Shown here: positions 9,163 to 16,970 of the stretch, piece by piece | Numbering within the stretch: position 1 is the first letter of the stretch | Layout: each line of letters opens with the position of its first letter | Source: a virus | Virus record (IMG/VR): IMGVR_UViG_3300006754_006134 | Span: 1 to 21,616 of that record | Strand: one strand, 5' to 3' | Length of the DNA: 21,616 bases | Made by a program: the position numbers and the translations under genes | The notes under the pieces: model-generated | Seen by the model: only the letters and a program-made list of their open reading frames with translations | Databases searched by the model: none | Told to the model about the DNA's origin: nothing

Positions 9163-9173
9163 AACTTATCTCC

Positions 9174-10427
9174 TTATGATGACAATGCAATGCGGCAGTT
9201 AAAGCCTGGCGCAGTACAAAGAAGGTTTCCATAATAGCCCCATCGGTACTCAACACCGTCTTCATTGCTTTGTCTGATCCCCTTAAGGCCATCAAAGTCA
9301 AGAAGGCGAGGCGCCTGCCCAAGAGACTTAAACTTCCAGGTGTTAAGCTGAAGCATGTAGCAAATATTTTCCGGGCAGTTGTGGTCAGCAACAATATCAA
9401 CCATGCCCGCAGGTGTGGCAAGCTGAAGAGTTGCAAATCCAAACTGAGCCATATCATCACCATTTTCAAAACGACGACGATTATAAGCCTGATTAGCAAG
9501 AGCACGACCCTCAAGATCAACCGCTAATTCAGCCCAATCAGATGGGTTTATAAATACCGCATCAGGACGCCCACCCTCACGTGCCACCAATACAGCGGCC
9601 TGGATGAGAGTGTCTTGAATGGAGGAGTCGGCAAAATCCTGACGTTGACCACCAAGACGGGATGAATCTATATAACGGTTAACACCGAAATGAGAATCGC
9701 CAGAAGAGGCAATCGATTCGGGAAGCCAAGAATCAAGGCCCGCCATCTTAATGTTGGAAATATTATTTTTAGCATCGCCTTCGACATACAAGAAGTCATT
9801 ATCTCCTAATGATGCCATTGCAGTTCCGGGTGCAACTGTTGTTGCGAAGGTATTGGCCTTACGGTCAACACTTTCAACAGTTAAAACACCATCATAAAGA
9901 GCAGAGCCATCAGTGGCGCTTCCCTTCAGACGCATCCCAACCTCAACCTGAATCGTTCCCCCAGCCAATGGAGTAACGACGCTTCCAGAGACAGCACCAC
10001 TGGCAGCAAGCTTCATGATTGAGCCTGTACCACTACGGTAAATGTCTCGACCCATCGTGCGAGAAAGCGCATGGAGGGCTGAGTCAGTCTTTGATTTAGC
10101 AACATCAAGCAATGAGCCCTCACTGCCATCAGCGGCAAGTAGGGTCTCGTTGTCAACGCTAACTACTGCGTAATCCTTTACGCGAGTAACAACAAAGTCT
10201 TCAATCCTTGTTCCGCCTCGGTTGTTTTGAGCTGTCTGAAAATCAGCACTACGCCCAGTGGTTAGCCCATACTCGACTGCATATGTTGCATTTCGACCAG
10301 GAAAACTAGTGTCCTTGGGGATCATAGCTAACAAGGGATTGCTCTTGTAAACCATGTTCTCGACCTTCTTAAACGGGTACATGTGCTTCATGGCCGCATC
10401 GAAGTTTGTTAGATTAAAAGAAGCCAT
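9174..10427 (-). CDS. Major capsid protein, HK97-fold
   Basis: This 417-aa protein begins MASFNLTNFDAAMKHMYPFK. Its N-terminal pattern (NPLLAMIPKDTSFPGRNATY, then TRVKDYAVVSVDNETL) is like that of podovirus-type major capsid proteins with the HK97 fold. Later come a segment like the A-domain (RPDAVFINPSDWAELAVDLE) and a C-terminal strand region ending YGNLLCTAPGFNCRIALSS. The ribosome-binding site is the best in the window: AGGAGG five bases before ATG, as expected for the most abundant virion protein. It lies between the scaffold-like gene and the decoration candidate, the standard head order. No N-terminal prodomain is evident, in line with a separate scaffold gene. Confidence 0.88.
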   Translation of the reverse strand: MASFNLTNFDAAMKHMYPFKKVENMVYKSNPLLAMIPKDTSFPGRNATYAVEYGLTTGRSADFQTAQNNRGGTRIEDFVVTRVKDYAVVSVDNETLLAADGSEGSLLDVAKSKTDSALHALSRTMGRDIYRSGTGSIMKLAASGAVSGSVVTPLAGGTIQVEVGMRLKGSATDGSALYDGVLTVESVDRKANTFATTVAPGTAMASLGDNDFLYVEGDAKNNISNIKMAGLDSWLPESIASSGDSHFGVNRYIDSSRLGGQRQDFADSSIQDTLIQAAVLVAREGGRPDAVFINPSDWAELAVDLEGRALANQAYNRRRFENGDDMAQFGFATLQLATPAGMVDIVADHNCPENICYMLQLNTWKFKSLGQAPRLLDFDGLKGIRQSNEDGVEYRWGYYGNLLCTAPGFNCRIALSS

Positions 10428-10445
10428 AGCTTCCTCCTTTTGTAA

Positions 10446-11336
10446 TTACGTGAAGAGTTTACCCTTCCAATGGTCCCTGATTTCTTCATAGGACATCTCA
10501 TCGGGGTCTTTTCTCGTTGGTTGTTCCTTCCATTTGGCCGATAGTGTTGCTTGCGGGCCTTTCGCTGTTCTAAATGCTTCAGGGTTATACTTTTGGAGCT
10601 TACTTAGAACCTTAGGATCTGAGTAAAAACTCTCTTCACGCTCCCGGAGTCCGGCTTCAATCTTTTCAAATGCTTCTTCGACTGTCATTTCTTCGCCTGT
10701 CTGTCGATAGTGCTGGATCATTCCATTCGCAACATCTTTAGCAGTGCATGTTTCTTTTATAGCACCATAACCCTCTACACTGGTAGCATATTTTTCTATA
10801 CTGCCACACAGGGAGTTATAAGCAGCAGACTGAGAAGCGTTTCTTCTTGACTCCGCTTCCGCATTTTCCTTCTCTGCTATCTTCTGCTTTAGCTCATTTA
10901 GCTCTTTTTGTGTATTCGAGATCTTTGATTCAACGGTTGGACCTGCATCCTCACTGATAATTTGCTCAGTCCATTTTCTGTAGTACTCAATCGGGTCGAT
11001 ACCCTGGGAGCGAAGGAACTCAGATGGATCTTCATTCATCTTCTCCTTCATCTGTACCATCGCCTGGACTTCTTTCTCCCTCGCATCAAGCGCGACCTGC
11101 CGCTCCTTCAGAGCAATCTTCTGCCTTCTGACCTCTTTGTCGTGCCTAAGGTTCTCAAGAAATTGCTTACTCTTCTTAGGCTCCTCAACAGGCCTAGGCT
11201 CTTCCGCAGTCACCACCTCGGAAGGCTTATCAGAGAAAATATTATAGGCCTGAGGTGCTGACTCTTGCTCAGGCGAACTCTCCGCCGGGGCCGGTTCTGC
11301 TGAAGGTACTGATTCTGCTTGTGCTTCTTCACTCAT
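10446..11336 (-). CDS. Capsid scaffolding-like protein
   Basis: This 296-aa protein has a disordered Glu/Pro/Ala N-terminus and a long charged helical and coiled-coil centre (KQFLENLRHDKEVRRQKIAL through about residue 160). Its C-terminal tail is basic and ends YEEIRDHWKGKLFT. Placement immediately before the major capsid gene (18-base gap) and after the portal, together with this composition, is characteristic of phage scaffolds that fill the procapsid and bind the capsid protein through a C-terminal helix. There is no protease motif. Sequence alone cannot show the function because scaffolds diverge quickly. Confidence 0.78.
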   Translation of the reverse strand: MSEEAQAESVPSAEPAPAESSPEQESAPQAYNIFSDKPSEVVTAEEPRPVEEPKKSKQFLENLRHDKEVRRQKIALKERQVALDAREKEVQAMVQMKEKMNEDPSEFLRSQGIDPIEYYRKWTEQIISEDAGPTVESKISNTQKELNELKQKIAEKENAEAESRRNASQSAAYNSLCGSIEKYATSVEGYGAIKETCTAKDVANGMIQHYRQTGEEMTVEEAFEKIEAGLREREESFYSDPKVLSKLQKYNPEAFRTAKGPQATLSAKWKEQPTRKDPDEMSYEEIRDHWKGKLFT

Positions 11337-11348
11337 TAAAATGCTCCA

Positions 11349-13331
11349 TTATGACAGTTGTGCTAATAATTCAGGTGGTATCGGAGGAGGCTCCCCTGCC
11401 TCCACGGGTGATCCGGGTGATGGCCCCATGGCTAAGTCAGGCGGTAGCCCCCCAGGAGGGGCAGGAGATCCTCCGGGAGGCATACCAGGAGCAATGCCTG
11501 GCGGCAGACCCATTGGTGCTGCAATAGGCATACCTGGAGGCATGCCCCCTGCTAGATCAGGGGGAAGTCCCATGGCCGCGCCAGGGGTAGGGGCCGGTTC
11601 TGGTGCCTTCCTCTGAACTAGCAATTCGTTCGCTTGAGACATCCATCGGCGCATAAGCTCAAGCTTCGGGTGGGGAACGTCATCAAGGACAGCTAGCGTA
11701 TAAGCCTGCTGTACTCTTGTGATTCCGAATTCGAGATTCATGTAGATTTCGGGAGCAGTATATCTCCCATTTTCAACGATCTCCTCTATCACCTTATCGA
11801 TTATTTCAATATATGCCGTCTTAAGGCTATTGGCCTTTTCAAGGTCCGGGAAGTCTAAAAGCCTATGCGCTTCTTCTTTTGAGAATAAGCCATTCAGCAT
11901 CATCTCATTAACAGATGCTAGCTTCGCTGATGGCGTCTGAGGCAGAGACCCAATAGGCTTAACCTGGATAACAAATTCATCATCCTCAAGGCTAATGTCG
12001 GCCCACTTAACTTTCTCTAGGCCGCTCTTCTTATCAAAGCTTGCTACAGTGTAGGGATCTCCATCGATATGAGCATCTCTAATAAGGTCAATTATCTGCT
12101 CAGTGGCATCCAGGAACATCTGCTCATATGCCTGACCAACGACCATAAATCGCTCTGACTCAATATCGGAAAACTCTCTCAGCGCTCTACCAGACTCTAG
12201 GCCCACTGGCTTCTTGCTCTGTGCAGCTAATTGAGAAATTCCTGTCATCTCATAAGCACGCTCGACCAGCCTGTCCAGGTGAGCGAACATTTCTCCGGAA
12301 ACAGCTCGAGGAACAAAGAACTGAGGGGGTGTGCCTCTGTACTTGATAGCCCCGAAGACTCTATTGTTAAGATGAGACGTAACTATCTTTGACGTATCTT
12401 CGATGAATACTTTTGGCGTTGCTAGGTGCATTTGCTCCTGGATACGTGCCAAGAGCTTGTTGATCTCAACTTGGATCCCCTTAATTTCTTTCGCAAGGCC
12501 GTTGCCCCAAAAGTTCATAGGGTCTTCAGTCCACCTTATGAACGTAAAAGGAAAATAGTCTTTTTCCCATGGCTCATCAACCAGAGTGGCGCTTGAGATG
12601 CAAATGATATGACGCCCATCTTTGGCGTCTGGGCCGCTGGGGAGGTGCCATGCCTCATGGCATTCAACCATGTCGCTATGTCTTTGATCCGCTGAGAAGT
12701 CTTTCTCTTTATGTTCCTCAGCTTCCATGATTTGATCTTTCTTTTCCGGATACATTTCAGCAAGCACATGTCTAGATACTCTCTTTGTCTGGAAAAGCTG
12801 GCGTGGAGTTGCGCCATACTCGGCTTCCGTTGGGTCTAGGGTGATCTCATTTGCTGAGACCCTCTCTGCTAGTATCTTACCAAATTCATTGTAATACTTT
12901 ATAACTCCTGTGCCGGTAATGCATGCATCAAGGAAGGCCTTCTGTGCTATGGGGTAAAGCCTCATAGAGTAGAACTGGCCCTGGATAAGCTTACCAAAAA
13001 GCTTGGATTTACGCTTTTGGGAGTATGTGCCACCTTCGGTGAGAAAGCTAACGGCAGGCTTATGTTTGGCTATCTTTGATGTAGCTGCTTGGCAGAGGGA
13101 GTGAATGATATTGAACGTGAGTCTTGGCTGTCGCATTAGTGCGTAATGCGAAGATCCGCTTGAGTATCTTGAGTCAATGGGTCGCCCATTGTAGAGCCCC
13201 ATATAGGTAGCCATATCTAGGTAGTAGCTATCCTGCTCGCCTCTTAACACCCTGATAAACTTATCAATGGCACCATGGGGATCTTGCTCCATCTGCCACC
13301 AAAAGCTATCGCCGTATATTCCGTAACTCAT
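11349..13331 (-). CDS. Portal protein
   Basis: This 660-aa protein forms the dodecameric ring through which DNA is packaged. Portal-like features are the N-terminal RQPRLTFNIIHSLCQAATSK followed by a helical wing, the strand and stem region with NEITLDPTEAEYG, and a long helical crown around NFWGNGLAKEIKGIQVEINK. The gene lies between terminase and scaffold. The C-terminal 85 residues (576-660) are a low-complexity Pro/Gly/Met tail with repeated GLPPDL and GMPPG units, unusual for a portal barrel. The start ATG overlaps the stop of the 98-aa gene (ATGA). A tail of this kind is probably disordered and may face the capsid interior; that is inference. Confidence 0.87.
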   Translation of the reverse strand: MSYGIYGDSFWWQMEQDPHGAIDKFIRVLRGEQDSYYLDMATYMGLYNGRPIDSRYSSGSSHYALMRQPRLTFNIIHSLCQAATSKIAKHKPAVSFLTEGGTYSQKRKSKLFGKLIQGQFYSMRLYPIAQKAFLDACITGTGVIKYYNEFGKILAERVSANEITLDPTEAEYGATPRQLFQTKRVSRHVLAEMYPEKKDQIMEAEEHKEKDFSADQRHSDMVECHEAWHLPSGPDAKDGRHIICISSATLVDEPWEKDYFPFTFIRWTEDPMNFWGNGLAKEIKGIQVEINKLLARIQEQMHLATPKVFIEDTSKIVTSHLNNRVFGAIKYRGTPPQFFVPRAVSGEMFAHLDRLVERAYEMTGISQLAAQSKKPVGLESGRALREFSDIESERFMVVGQAYEQMFLDATEQIIDLIRDAHIDGDPYTVASFDKKSGLEKVKWADISLEDDEFVIQVKPIGSLPQTPSAKLASVNEMMLNGLFSKEEAHRLLDFPDLEKANSLKTAYIEIIDKVIEEIVENGRYTAPEIYMNLEFGITRVQQAYTLAVLDDVPHPKLELMRRWMSQANELLVQRKAPEPAPTPGAAMGLPPDLAGGMPPGMPIAAPMGLPPGIAPGMPPGGSPAPPGGLPPDLAMGPSPGSPVEAGEPPPIPPELLAQLS

Positions 13332-13624
13332 GTCTCAGCACTCCGCCAGAGGTAGTCATCATCTGTATAGCCAAGGTCATCCCTGATGGCAGGGCTTGGT
13401 GAGCTATCGTCATTATCAAGAACACCTGCTTCTGGTTCATAGCGGTCGATGCTAAATCCTGAAGGCATGGCTCTCTGTCTCGCTTGTTCTTGAGGCGTCA
13501 TCTGTATTTCGACTTCATCGTCTTTATACTTAATGACTCCAAACTCGGTCATGAGCTTCAACATTGCTTTAAGGCGCTTGGTGCTTGGACCGGCACCCAT
13601 GTCTCTTTGCTTTAATTCATCCAT
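13328..13624 (-). CDS. Small protein between TerL and portal, unknown
   Basis: This 98-aa protein begins MDELKQRDMGAGPSTKRLKA. The first 50 residues predict as helices with a short strand (VIKYKDDEVEIQM). The second half is polar and acidic, likely disordered, and ends DDLGYTDDDYLWRSAET. It starts 8 bases after the TerL stop and ends in an ATGA overlap with the portal start, so it is made together with the packaging motor and portal. That position suggests a packaging or portal accessory role. I do not recognise the family. Confidence 0.72.
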   Translation of the reverse strand: MDELKQRDMGAGPSTKRLKAMLKLMTEFGVIKYKDDEVEIQMTPQEQARQRAMPSGFSIDRYEPEAGVLDNDDSSPSPAIRDDLGYTDDDYLWRSAET

Positions 13625-13632
13625 GAGTGCTC

Positions 13633-15114
13633 CTAGTTGAAGAGATCGGCATCAGAATACCCATCACCCCATACATCAGGATCATACAAGGTTTTATCTT
13701 GCTCCTCAAGCAGTTTTTGCTCCATGTCATCCTCAAGTTGCCTAAAGTAGGCTGGAGAGCCCGGTATAGGGACTGATTCCGCCTCTTCAAATAGATAGTG
13801 TCTAGACTCTTGCCATGCATATAGGGCAGCGTCAGATAAGTGGTTCTCGAACCGTCTGTCTTCGGCAGTGCCTGCCTTATTGTATTGTAGCTTATCCCAT
13901 TCCTCGAGCAGCTCGAGTCCTCTCTTCACCTTGATGTTGCAGAGTTTAAGGTCTGAGTTCATGATCTTAATCATCCCAACCTTATCTCCTGACTTCTTAG
14001 CAGCCTGGACAGGGATGTTAGATCTCTGCTTGAACGTTTCCAGTAGCATCTTTGATGATCCGCCGCCGGAGTCCATGACTATAGACGTGAATTTATAGTC
14101 CCCCATAAATCTTCTTATTTTGTCCTCGACATCGGACGTAAGCATCCGATTTTGTTTATACTCGTCAATGATATAAAGACATGGGTAGTCAGGAGTCCAC
14201 GCAGTAACAACGAAGGCGGTTGCATCATGATAACCAAGGTCAATTCCCAGGGTGAATTCCCATTTATCGCTGTAGGGTCGTTCCTCAAACAGATTGTTTT
14301 GAGTGTAATTATACACGATTTCCTGATCGTCTCTGACCCAAAGACCAAGATATTCGCGTTTGTAGGAGGGATCGCTGGGGTCCAAGATCCCATTCTTAAT
14401 GTCCTGCTCGATGGCAGCGACCGCATGTCTCATGTGGGGGTTGTTTTTGATTGTCCATTTGTGAACTGAGAAATTATAGGTCCCTTTCTCGGTAAGATCA
14501 TAGAAGAACCCATGGCATGCGCTATTTGGGGTGGAGATCATAACCAGTGCTCCGTCTCTATCCAGGAGTGCGGGCGTTATAACCTCATTAACTAGTTCCT
14601 TCAGCTTGATATTAAAGAAGGCAGCCTCATCAAGAACAGCCAGGGAGAAGGCAGCGCCACGGAGTTTATCTATATCACTGGCATCATTTGCCCCGGTAAA
14701 GATTATTTTAGAGCCATTTGGGAAGATAGCGATCAAATCCGCATTATTAAACTTAATCCCAAGCCTAAATCGGATGCTTGCTTCTTTCATGGATGACCAC
14801 AGGATTCTCTTGGCTGCTTCTCGTGTCCTTGCGACATAGACGCATGTGGTGCCGTCATCCTCCAGGGCCTCTTTCATGAGGTATCTGCCTGCTGCGTAGC
14901 TTTTCCCTGATCGTCGGCTACATATGGCAGCCTTCCTTTTTGAGTCGTCATTAATGAAGTCGAGCTGTTCTTTGAAGAGTGTCCTTGAGAGGTTTAGTGC
15001 TCTAGACTTCTTCTGTTGCTTCTGCGCCATACTGGGGGCGCTCTGTGCCTTTATCCTTACGGCCAGTGCCTCAAATATTTCTCTGTCTGTGAGTGTGAGA
15101 TCAGGCAGCGCCAT
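13633..15114 (-). CDS. terL: Terminase large subunit (ATPase and nuclease)
   Basis: This 493-aa motor packages phage DNA into the procapsid and cuts concatemers. The ATPase motifs are Walker A CSRRSGKS (residues 65-72), Walker B AVLDEAAF (159-166) and coupling motif MISTPNS (192-198). The RNase H-like nuclease aspartates sit in GIDLG (D292), VMDSGGG (D348) and HLSDAA (D428). I start at the ATG at 15114 because AGGAGG lies six bases upstream. A longer in-frame extension to 15189 would sit inside the GNAT-like gene and lacks such a site. The chosen start overlaps the upstream gene by 14 bases. All key residues are present, so the enzyme should be active. Confidence 0.95.
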   Translation of the reverse strand: MALPDLTLTDREIFEALAVRIKAQSAPSMAQKQQKKSRALNLSRTLFKEQLDFINDDSKRKAAICSRRSGKSYAAGRYLMKEALEDDGTTCVYVARTREAAKRILWSSMKEASIRFRLGIKFNNADLIAIFPNGSKIIFTGANDASDIDKLRGAAFSLAVLDEAAFFNIKLKELVNEVITPALLDRDGALVMISTPNSACHGFFYDLTEKGTYNFSVHKWTIKNNPHMRHAVAAIEQDIKNGILDPSDPSYKREYLGLWVRDDQEIVYNYTQNNLFEERPYSDKWEFTLGIDLGYHDATAFVVTAWTPDYPCLYIIDEYKQNRMLTSDVEDKIRRFMGDYKFTSIVMDSGGGSSKMLLETFKQRSNIPVQAAKKSGDKVGMIKIMNSDLKLCNIKVKRGLELLEEWDKLQYNKAGTAEDRRFENHLSDAALYAWQESRHYLFEEAESVPIPGSPAYFRQLEDDMEQKLLEEQDKTLYDPDVWGDGYSDADLFN

Positions 15115-15559
15115 CGTATACCTCCTGCCCTTTTTTATTTTTGTCGGCATGGAGTGAATGGATAACAGAGGCCAGAAGATTGGAAACAAACTTTACATTC
15201 CACTTGGCCCGGGCATTTAGTGCCTGCATATGATGAGACCAATAAGTACAGAAGAGCTGGACAGGAGGGTCAGAAGACAGAGCATTGATAAGCTCAGTGC
15301 CCACATGGCTGCGTCTAAAATTCTTCTTAACAAAGAGGTAGTGCAGTAGTTTGGTACCTTCATTACGGCCATAAGCCAGCCAGCCAACGATATGATTCTC
15401 GTCATCGTCAGGACACCAAACCAGAATGTCACCAGCTTCAACAACTGAATCAATTAGGAACCTCGTCATATTAGTCACGCCACGGTTAGGGCATTTAACC
15501 GAATGCAACCAGGAGTGATAGATAAAATCCTCATCTATCCTTTTCATCTCTCTAATCAT
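15101..15559 (-). CDS. GNAT-like N-acetyltransferase-fold protein next to terminase
   Basis: This 152-aa protein starts MIREMKRIDEDFIYHSWLHS. The acidic residue, F-I-x-x-S-W-L-x-S pattern and a following GNAT-like core occur in proteins often encoded beside phage terminases. Core elements are the strand GDILVWCPDD, IVGWLAYGR, the strand KLLHYLFVKKNFR, and a degenerate acetyl-CoA loop at RRSHVGTEL (residues 82-90). In that loop the usual first glycine of R-x-x-G-x-G/A is replaced by His. The gene overlaps its upstream neighbour by 8 bases and TerL by 14. Substrate is unknown; the protein may have a structural role if acetyl-CoA binding is lost. Confidence 0.68.
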   Translation of the reverse strand: MIREMKRIDEDFIYHSWLHSVKCPNRGVTNMTRFLIDSVVEAGDILVWCPDDDENHIVGWLAYGRNEGTKLLHYLFVKKNFRRSHVGTELINALSSDPPVQLFCTYWSHHMQALNARAKWNVKFVSNLLASVIHSLHADKNKKGQEVYDGAA

Positions 15560-15986
15560 TTTCTTTCGCTTCCCGGATAGCCTTCTTGGCTAAACGTTTC
15601 AGTTCATCAGTAGAAAGAGAGGAGATAGCATCAGACTTAAGCACCACCTCAATCTCTAGCAGTTTCTTCATTCCACCATAACAGCTATCAAGCTTACTCA
15701 TATCCTTGGTGTCTAGATCTTCCCCATCCTCCACCTTCGTCTTAAGGGCTTTGATCTGACTCTCCGTTATGGAAAAGAGATCATCCCATAAAGCATGCTT
15801 GTCCTTACTCTGAACAACCCGCACCTTCTTACCATCAATGCCATAAGAACCAGCAGAACGAGCCTTCTTAACCACACCATGCTTAGTCACAGTAGAACGA
15901 CCAAACTTAGACGCCCTACCTGCACGAGTCGTGGGTGTAGAGCTTGTTCCAGACGTTACTTTCTCTTTCTTCTTTGCTTCTTCCAT
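15552..15986 (-). CDS. Putative terminase small subunit / first late gene
   Basis: This 144-aa protein has a basic, Ser/Thr-rich, probably disordered N-terminus (GRASKFGRSTVTKHGVVKKA). A helical core follows (ALWDDLFSITESQIKALKTK), then a charged helical tail ending LKRLAKKAIREAKEND. It is the first gene of the late operon, two genes before TerL, where small terminases usually lie. A basic DNA-binding region plus helical oligomerisation segments would fit that role, but no family motif is clear. The start has no Shine-Dalgarno sequence; the bases before ATG are AAAATTAGATT. A candidate -10 box lies so close that the message could be almost leaderless. Confidence 0.62.
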   Translation of the reverse strand: MEEAKKKEKVTSGTSSTPTTRAGRASKFGRSTVTKHGVVKKARSAGSYGIDGKKVRVVQSKDKHALWDDLFSITESQIKALKTKVEDGEDLDTKDMSKLDSCYGGMKKLLEIEVVLKSDAISSLSTDELKRLAKKAIREAKEND

Positions 15987-15992
15987 AATCTA

Positions 15993-16021
15993 ATTTTAAA
16001 GAGCTATTGAATGATATGCAA
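15993..16021 (-). promoter_or_regulatory. Candidate late-operon promoter
   Basis: On the minus strand, TTGCAT (16021-16016) and TAAAAT (15998-15993) are separated by exactly 17 bases. The second matches the -10 consensus at five of six positions and the first matches -35 at only three. Transcription would begin at or within a few bases of the ATG at 15986, which would explain the missing ribosome-binding site. Phage late promoters often depend on phage factors, so a different site in the upstream kilobase is possible. Confidence 0.3.
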
Positions 16022-16064
16022 CTATGCCCTAAGTTAAAGGTAGACGGTTACGGAGTAGACGCTA

Positions 16065-16083
16065 GGGGTTAGCAATTAACCCC
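16065..16083. repeat. Perfect 7-bp hairpin upstream of late operon
   Basis: GGGGTTA and TAACCCC enclose the five-base loop GCAAT. The arms are perfect and sit about 80 bases upstream of the first late gene. There is no U-run on either side, so a simple terminator is unlikely; an operator or part of a packaging signal is possible. Confidence 0.5.
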
Positions 16084-16101
16084 CCTTTAAGCGGACACAG
16101 A

Positions 16102-16175
16102 ACCATTGCCTCCTTATGACCCAACGAAGCATAGCTAGTAACTGGGACACACCACATAAGCATTGTGGCAATGGT
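16102..16175. repeat. Inverted repeat, 9-bp arms 56 bases apart
   Basis: ACCATTGCC (16102-16110) and GGCAATGGT (16167-16175) are perfect inverted copies. Inside the right arm a compact hairpin CATTG-TGG-CAATG (16161-16173) can form in competition with the long stem, so two alternative structures are possible. Alternative pairing and spacing suggest a protein-binding or packaging-related site. Confidence 0.5.
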
Positions 16176-16230
16176 GATCTCCACTAACCAGATATACAAC
16201 ACAATACAGTACGGATGAAGCGAATATACC

Positions 16231-16246
16231 AGATTCCCTAATCTGC
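16231..16246. repeat. Perfect 6-bp hairpin CAGATT/AATCTG
   Basis: CAGATT and AATCTG flank the loop CCCT, twenty bases before the first G8 run. It is one of several short perfect hairpins crowded into the control region. No terminator-like U-run follows on either strand. Confidence 0.4.
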
Positions 16247-16287
16247 GGTTACTAACTATGTAGTCTGGGGGGGGTGTTTATATCTAT

Positions 16288-16440
16288 GTCTCTTACTAAT
16301 TAAGACCTAAGGATATATACTTTAATGCGCTGCGTTGATGTTGAAATCGTAAAAAAATTCATGGAGGGTGTTCCGCTAGCAGAAGATTAAATTGAAGAGG
16401 GGTAGGGGGGGGTACAAGGATAGCGTCTCTTAATTAGAGA
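16288..16440. repeat. Two related AT-rich palindromes (operator-like pair)
   Basis: Site 1 at 16288-16306 reads GTCTCTTACTAATTAAGAC and site 2 at 16425-16440 reads GTCTCTTAATTAGAGA. Both start GTCTCTT, have an AATTA centre and end in a GA-containing inverted arm. They lie 137 bases apart. Imperfect dyads repeated in a divergent control region are what repressor or activator binding sites look like. No regulator is identified. Confidence 0.4.
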
Positions 16441-16496
16441 ATACATAGAATGTTTAAGGAGTGTCCGCCGTAGAGAGAAGAGGAAGACAGAAGACC

Positions 16497-16581
16497 GCTC
16501 GCTAAGGCGGGGGGGGGCTCGCTAAGAGAAGAAAGAAGAGAGAAAAGAGGGAGAAATAAAGGCAGGGAGAGAAGAGAGAAA
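16497..16581. repeat. G9 run between 10-bp direct repeats, followed by polypurine tract
   Basis: GCTCGCTAAG occurs at 16497-16506 and again at 16517-16526, with the G9 run (16509-16517) between them. From 16524 to 16556 there are 33 purines in a row, then with two single pyrimidine interruptions the purine tract continues to 16581. The complementary strand is C/T-rich and unstructured. Such tracts can form triplex or other non-B DNA, and a pyrimidine-rich unstructured RNA could load Rho if transcribed leftward. Confidence 0.5.
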
Positions 16582-16899
16582 TCTCATAGTGAGAATAAGG
16601 GTAGAAATATACTCAATGATATAAGCTATTTAGCGTGCTTCGGAGCCCTCACATCCCCAGTAAAACACTCCCATAAAACAAGAGAAAAAGAGTGATACCT
16701 TGTAATCATTGAGCTTTCCTATCCTCTGTCCACACAAAACACAGTCGCCTTTAACTGCAAAAGAGATGATTTTCGTGTGCTTTTTAACAAAAAGAGAGCA
16801 AAAGCGTGAACACGAGATCAAAGAGAATGACCCTCGAAGCTCGGCCCATGAAGACAGCCACCGCTCCGCTATCGTGTCGGCCAAGGCTCCGCCACAAGA

Positions 16900-16914
16900 C
16901 GACCGAAGCGGTCG
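16900..16914. repeat. Perfect GC-rich hairpin CGACCG/CGGTCG
   Basis: A 6-bp perfect stem with the three-base loop AAG lies in a short GC-richer island (about 16800-16920) about 55 bases upstream of the rightward promoter candidate. It has no U-run, so an operator or structural role is likelier than termination. Confidence 0.4.
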
Positions 16915-16970
16915 AAGGCAGCTATTCAAGGGTAAGTGGTTAGAATAGTTAAGGTTTTTAAAGATAAAGC

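Noticed and set aside
15115-15189. 25-residue N-terminal extension of TerL
   Set aside because: It lies within the GNAT-like gene, and the ATG at 15114 has an ideal AGGAGG at six bases.
16325-16390. 21-codon plus-strand frame beginning MRCVDVEIVKKFMEG
   Set aside because: The composition is plausible and AAGGA lies about 11 bases upstream, but it is too short and isolated to call as a gene without conservation data.
16630-16948. Opposing open frames of 99 aa (minus, TTG start) and 79 aa (plus) in the control region
   Set aside because: They are mutual shadows without ribosome-binding sites. The minus frame has a CVLCG motif, but nothing else supports a zinc-binding protein.
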